From Propionivibrio sp. (lineage in GTDB: Bacteria > Pseudomonadota > Gammaproteobacteria > Burkholderiales > Rhodocyclaceae), in NCBI GenBank assembly GCA_003249625.1, contig QKII01000316.1, positions 1 to 8,130 on the forward strand: a stretch of DNA of 8,130 nt. Direction: 5' to 3'. The notes under the pieces were generated by a model. The model ran no database searches. It was not told the DNA's origin and saw only the letters and a program-made list of their open reading frames with translations. Position numbers and translations under genes: made by a program. Below, in pieces: positions 5,613 to 8,130 of this stretch (position 1 is the first letter of the stretch; the number at the start of each line of letters is the position of its first letter).

Positions 5613-6746
5613 ATGACAGCAAACCTGACGTATCCAATTGAACTACAGTCTCCTCCCAAGATCCTGTTTGGATCAGGGGTTTCAAAGCAAGTCGGCGAAT
5701 GGATTATCAAGCGCAAATTGAGCCGTACCTTCGTTGTAGCCGATTCCTTCAACGTATCGCGCGTGAATCTTCTCGGCTTGGAGGGAGAGGTTGTCACGTT
5801 CTCGGAATTCAGGCCAGAACCTGATGCGGAGGATCTCGACAAGCTCCTGAGTGCTGTCGAGCGCGCCAAGCCTGATGTGGTGATTGGCTTCGGCGGCGGA
5901 AGCGCCATGGATCTGGCAAAGCTCGCATCCGTGTTGCCGGGCAGCCAAAGGCACTTCATGGATGTCGTGGGTCCCGACAAGGCACCTGAGAGGACTTGCG
6001 CACTGATCCAGATTCCGACGACGGCCGGCACGGGAAGTGAGGTCGGAACACGCTCTCTGGTTACCGATCCCAAAACGCTCGCAAAGCTTGCTGTCCAAAG
6101 TGACCATATGCTCGCGGATCTTGCTGTCGTCGACCCGGACCTGACGCTAAGTGTGCCTCGTGCAGTAACTGTTGCAACCGGTGTGGACGCGCTCGCACAC
6201 TGTGTCGAGGCCTATACAAACAAGAAAGCGCATCCGCTGATCGACCTGTATGCACTTGAGGGGATAAGGCTTGCAGGAAAGTGGCTGCCGCGAGTGGTAA
6301 AAAACGGTGCCGACGCAGAGGCTCGGGCAGGAATGGCTCTGGCTTCCTTGTACGGCGGATTCTGCCTGGGGCCCGTAAACACCGCCGGAGGGCACGCAGT
6401 GGCGTACCCGCTTGGATCGCGCTATCACGTTCCACACGGGGCCGCCAATGCACTGATCTTCCCTCATGTGCTCGCGTTTAACACTCCTGCGGTTGTGGAT
6501 CGCACCGCAACAGTCATTTCCGCGCTGGGTCTGACGGCCAGTACAGAGCCAGATGCGGTGCTATCGGCCGCGTACCGGTGGTGCACGGATCTGGGCTGCG
6601 AAATGAAGCTATCGGCATTCAATGTGGATCCTGGCGATTTTCCAGCGATGGCCGATGACGCTTACGCAATTCGTCGTTTGCTTGACAACAATCCGCGTGA
6701 ACTCACGCGTGAAGACATCCTTGCCATCTATCGTCGTGCTGCCTGA
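5613..6746 (+). CDS. Iron-containing alcohol dehydrogenase (group III)
   Basis: Cytoplasmic NAD(P)-dependent oxidoreductase of the Fe-ADH family, interconverting an alcohol and an aldehyde or ketone. The 377-residue protein has a Rossmann-like N-terminal half with the dinucleotide-binding GGGSAMDLAK motif (94-103) and the PTTAGTGSE motif (135-143). The helical metal-binding half carries Asp192 and His196 (GVDALAH), His261 (GGHAVAYPLG) and His275 (VPHGAANA), the four ligands expected from enzymes such as FucO, so the enzyme looks intact. AAGGAG at 5602-5607 lies five bases before the ATG. The aldolase gene begins 10 bp after its stop, indicating tight translational linkage. The family covers maleylacetate reductases, lactaldehyde reductases and 4-hydroxybutyrate dehydrogenases. 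Nothing visible fixes the substrate. Confidence 0.93.
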   Translation: MTANLTYPIELQSPPKILFGSGVSKQVGEWIIKRKLSRTFVVADSFNVSRVNLLGLEGEVVTFSEFRPEPDAEDLDKLLSAVERAKPDVVIGFGGGSAMDLAKLASVLPGSQRHFMDVVGPDKAPERTCALIQIPTTAGTGSEVGTRSLVTDPKTLAKLAVQSDHMLADLAVVDPDLTLSVPRAVTVATGVDALAHCVEAYTNKKAHPLIDLYALEGIRLAGKWLPRVVKNGADAEARAGMALASLYGGFCLGPVNTAGGHAVAYPLGSRYHVPHGAANALIFPHVLAFNTPAVVDRTATVISALGLTASTEPDAVLSAAYRWCTDLGCEMKLSAFNVDPGDFPAMADDAYAIRRLLDNNPRELTREDILAIYRRAA

Positions 6747-6756
6747 GGGAAAAACC

Positions 6757-7647
6757 ATGACCAAGAATTCTGGAACATTTGTTGCGATCGTTACGCCGTT
6801 TGACGCTAGCGAAGAAATCAACGAGGCCGCACTCGTGCGCCAGGTAGAGCGCCAAGCGACTGCCGGCAACGGTGTTTTTTGCGCAGGCACGAACGGTGAG
6901 TTTTATGCACTGTCCTTCTCGGAAAAGGTCCGTGTCGCCGAGATCTGCGTCAAGGTTGCCGACGGACGTATTCCGGTCCTCGCGCACATCGGTGAGATTT
7001 CAACACATCAGACGATTGCGCTCGGGAAGGAAATCGAAAAGCTGCCCGTCAGCGCCGTATCAGTTGTAACGCCGTCTTTTCTCGCTTGTTCCCAAGAAGA
7101 TCTCATCGCTCACTATCGCCGCGTGGCCGATTCCATTGCGAAGCCTGTATATCTCTATAACATTCCGGCGCGGACAGGAAACACCATTACCCCGGAAACG
7201 GCCCGCATTCTTGCCGAGCATGGCAATATCATCGGCATCAAGGACAGTGCGGGCTCCCAGGAATCCCTGGATGGCTTTCTGGCTATCGCCAAAGAACGGG
7301 ATGACTTTGACGTGCTCGTCGGGCCGGACTCTTTGATTCTCCATGGCCTGCGCAATGGCGCAGCCGGTTGCATATCCGGCCTTGGAAATGTTGCCCCCGT
7401 AACGCTACGAGCCATCTATTCATCGCACTGTGCAGGCGATTCTGTGGCGGCCGAAAAACATCAGGAACATTTTTCGGCGTTGCGCAAGGAACTCTATGCG
7501 CAAGGCTTCGCGCCGACAATGGTCAAGACCGCTTTGCGCGCAGCCATGCCGGAGGTCGGGTTCAGCCGTATGCCAGCGCAAGTTTCCGCCGACGTTGAAT
7601 CGGCCGTTAGTGCAATCTCGCGTCGATATGCCGAGGCGACGGCCTGA
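6757..7647 (+). CDS. DapA/NanA superfamily class I aldolase or hydratase (dihydrodipicolinate synthase family)
   Basis: Schiff-base-forming (beta/alpha)8-barrel enzyme that makes, cleaves or dehydrates a 2-keto acid, often with pyruvate as one partner. The 296-residue protein has the carboxylate-binding motif GTNGE (44-48, GTTGE in true DapA), the catalytic tyrosine at 134 in YNIPARTGN, and the Schiff-base lysine at 162 in GIKDSAGS. All core residues are present. Arg139, equivalent to the DapA arginine that binds aspartate semialdehyde, is kept, but the GIKDS form is common in sugar-acid aldolases and dehydratases. The position directly after the alcohol dehydrogenase suggests a catabolic role rather than lysine synthesis. 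The ATG at 6757 is chosen because GAGGGA (6745-6750) precedes it and overlaps the upstream stop. An open-frame extension to 6622 would overlap the previous gene and adds non-family residues. Confidence 0.92.
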   Translation: MTKNSGTFVAIVTPFDASEEINEAALVRQVERQATAGNGVFCAGTNGEFYALSFSEKVRVAEICVKVADGRIPVLAHIGEISTHQTIALGKEIEKLPVSAVSVVTPSFLACSQEDLIAHYRRVADSIAKPVYLYNIPARTGNTITPETARILAEHGNIIGIKDSAGSQESLDGFLAIAKERDDFDVLVGPDSLILHGLRNGAAGCISGLGNVAPVTLRAIYSSHCAGDSVAAEKHQEHFSALRKELYAQGFAPTMVKTALRAAMPEVGFSRMPAQVSADVESAVSAISRRYAEATA

Positions 7648-7648
7648 C

Positions 7649-7665
7649 CGAAAACGCATTTTTCG
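7649..7665 (+). other. Short inverted repeat after the aldolase gene
   Basis: CGAAAA at 7649-7654 pairs with TTTTCG at 7660-7665 around a 5-nt loop, starting one base after the aldolase stop codon. The stem is A/T-rich and weak and no T-tract follows, so it is not a convincing terminator. The 75-bp gap has no other evident element apart from the ribosome-binding site for the next gene. Confidence 0.25.
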
Positions 7666-7722
7666 TAGCGAGTCGTCGCGGGCGCCAAACGCTGCTCAGT
7701 GCAAAACCAGAGGGAACTTAAC

Positions 7723-8130
7723 ATGTCGATTCAAGCAACTACCGAACAGTCACCGAAAGACGCCTTGGCTTCCACCATGTGTGACCCGTCCATGTTCCAA
7801 ACGTTAATACCTTCACCGTGTGTGCAGAATCATGCGGCCAATTTGCTGCCGCTGGAAAACGGTGATCTGGCATGTGTATGGTTTGGAGGTACTCAAGAGG
7901 GAATGTCCGACATCTCGGTTTACTTCGCCCGACTTCCTGCGGGCTCCAACGAGTGGTCTGAAGCGACAAAGTTATCTGACGATTCCACGCGCTCAGAACA
8001 AAACCCGATTCTATTCAACGCCCCTGACGGCAAGTTGTGGTTGATCTGGACCGCCCAGGTTTCCGGAAACCAGGACACCGCTTTTGTACGCAGGCGCATC
8101 TCGTCGGATAACGGCATAACCTGGGGGCCG
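7723..8130 (+). CDS. BNR-repeat / sialidase-like beta-propeller protein (N-terminal part, runs off window)
   Basis: The first 136 residues of a protein resembling the BNR_2 group often labelled exo-alpha-sialidase. Visible features are VQNHAANLLPLENGDL followed by WFGGTQEG (residues 34-60), RSEQNPILF (90-98), and a complete Asp-box S-x-D-x-G-x-T-W at 127-134, marking the first propeller blades. AGAGGGA at 7709-7715 lies seven bases before the ATG. No hydrophobic N-terminal stretch is seen, so the protein is probably cytoplasmic, unlike most secreted sialidases. The canonical (F/Y)RIP arginine motif of true sialidases is absent; QNHA stands in a comparable N-terminal strand. Sialidase activity is therefore doubtful, and a glycosidase, lyase or lactone/ester-processing role on the imported compound is possible. 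The 3' end lies beyond 8130. Confidence 0.85.
   Translation, partial: MSIQATTEQSPKDALASTMCDPSMFQTLIPSPCVQNHAANLLPLENGDLACVWFGGTQEGMSDISVYFARLPAGSNEWSEATKLSDDSTRSEQNPILFNAPDGKLWLIWTAQVSGNQDTAFVRRRISSDNGITWGP

Noticed and set aside
6622..6756. An N-terminal extension of the aldolase from an upstream start at 6622.
   Set aside because: It would overlap the end of the alcohol dehydrogenase by about 125 bases and adds residues not found in the family, while ATG 6757 has a good ribosome-binding site and a standard N-terminus.
6757..8130. Sialic acid catabolism (NanA-like lyase next to a sialidase).
   Set aside because: The aldolase keeps the RTG arginine rather than lyase-type residues, the propeller lacks FRIP and a signal peptide, the transporter is TAXI rather than the SiaP type, and no NanE, NanK, NagA or NagB gene is seen.

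Overview
The window reads as a catabolic gene cluster from a Gram-negative proteobacterium. A periplasmic binding protein with a Sec signal peptide, a TRAP transporter and moderately high GC with clear Shine-Dalgarno sequences suggest an alphaproteobacterium of Rhizobiales type or a Burkholderiales member. The genus cannot be settled from the sequence alone.

Layout. Bases 1-136 hold, on the minus strand, the interior of a shikimate/quinate dehydrogenase (AroE/YdiB family). Its normal N-terminus is missing and replaced by unrelated AT-rich DNA, so it looks like a truncated remnant. Bases 137-403 form an AT-rich control region with a consensus -35 box and three copies of a CGATCAAAATA-like motif spaced by about three and two helical turns, a plausible repressor target. 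From 404 on, seven genes run on the plus strand: a TAXI-type TRAP solute-binding protein (404-1399), a fused TRAP DctQM permease (1518-3473), a PdxA2-like dehydrogenase (best start GTG at 3719, to 4723), a DeoR/GlpR-type repressor (4797-5567), an iron-containing alcohol dehydrogenase (5613-6746), a DapA/NanA-superfamily aldolase or hydratase (6757-7647), and the first 136 residues of a BNR/sialidase-like beta-propeller protein that runs off the window (7723-8130). Gaps of 118 bp (SBP to permease), about 245 bp (permease to pdxA2) and 75 bp (aldolase to propeller gene) carry inverted repeats without T-tracts. These are better read as mRNA processing or stability elements than as terminators.

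How the genes may work together (inference). The TAXI-TRAP system would import a carboxylated compound. The propeller protein has no visible signal peptide and may act on it inside the cell. The iron-dependent and PdxA-like dehydrogenases would carry out oxidation, reduction or oxidative decarboxylation, and the Schiff-base aldolase would cleave or dehydrate a 2-keto acid. The DeoR protein would sense an intermediate, probably a phosphorylated one, and repress the cluster. No kinase of the DUF1537 type that usually partners PdxA2, and no sialic-acid genes (NanE, NanK, NagA), are present in the window. The combination does not match a textbook pathway I can name, so it is the best candidate here for an undescribed catabolic system.
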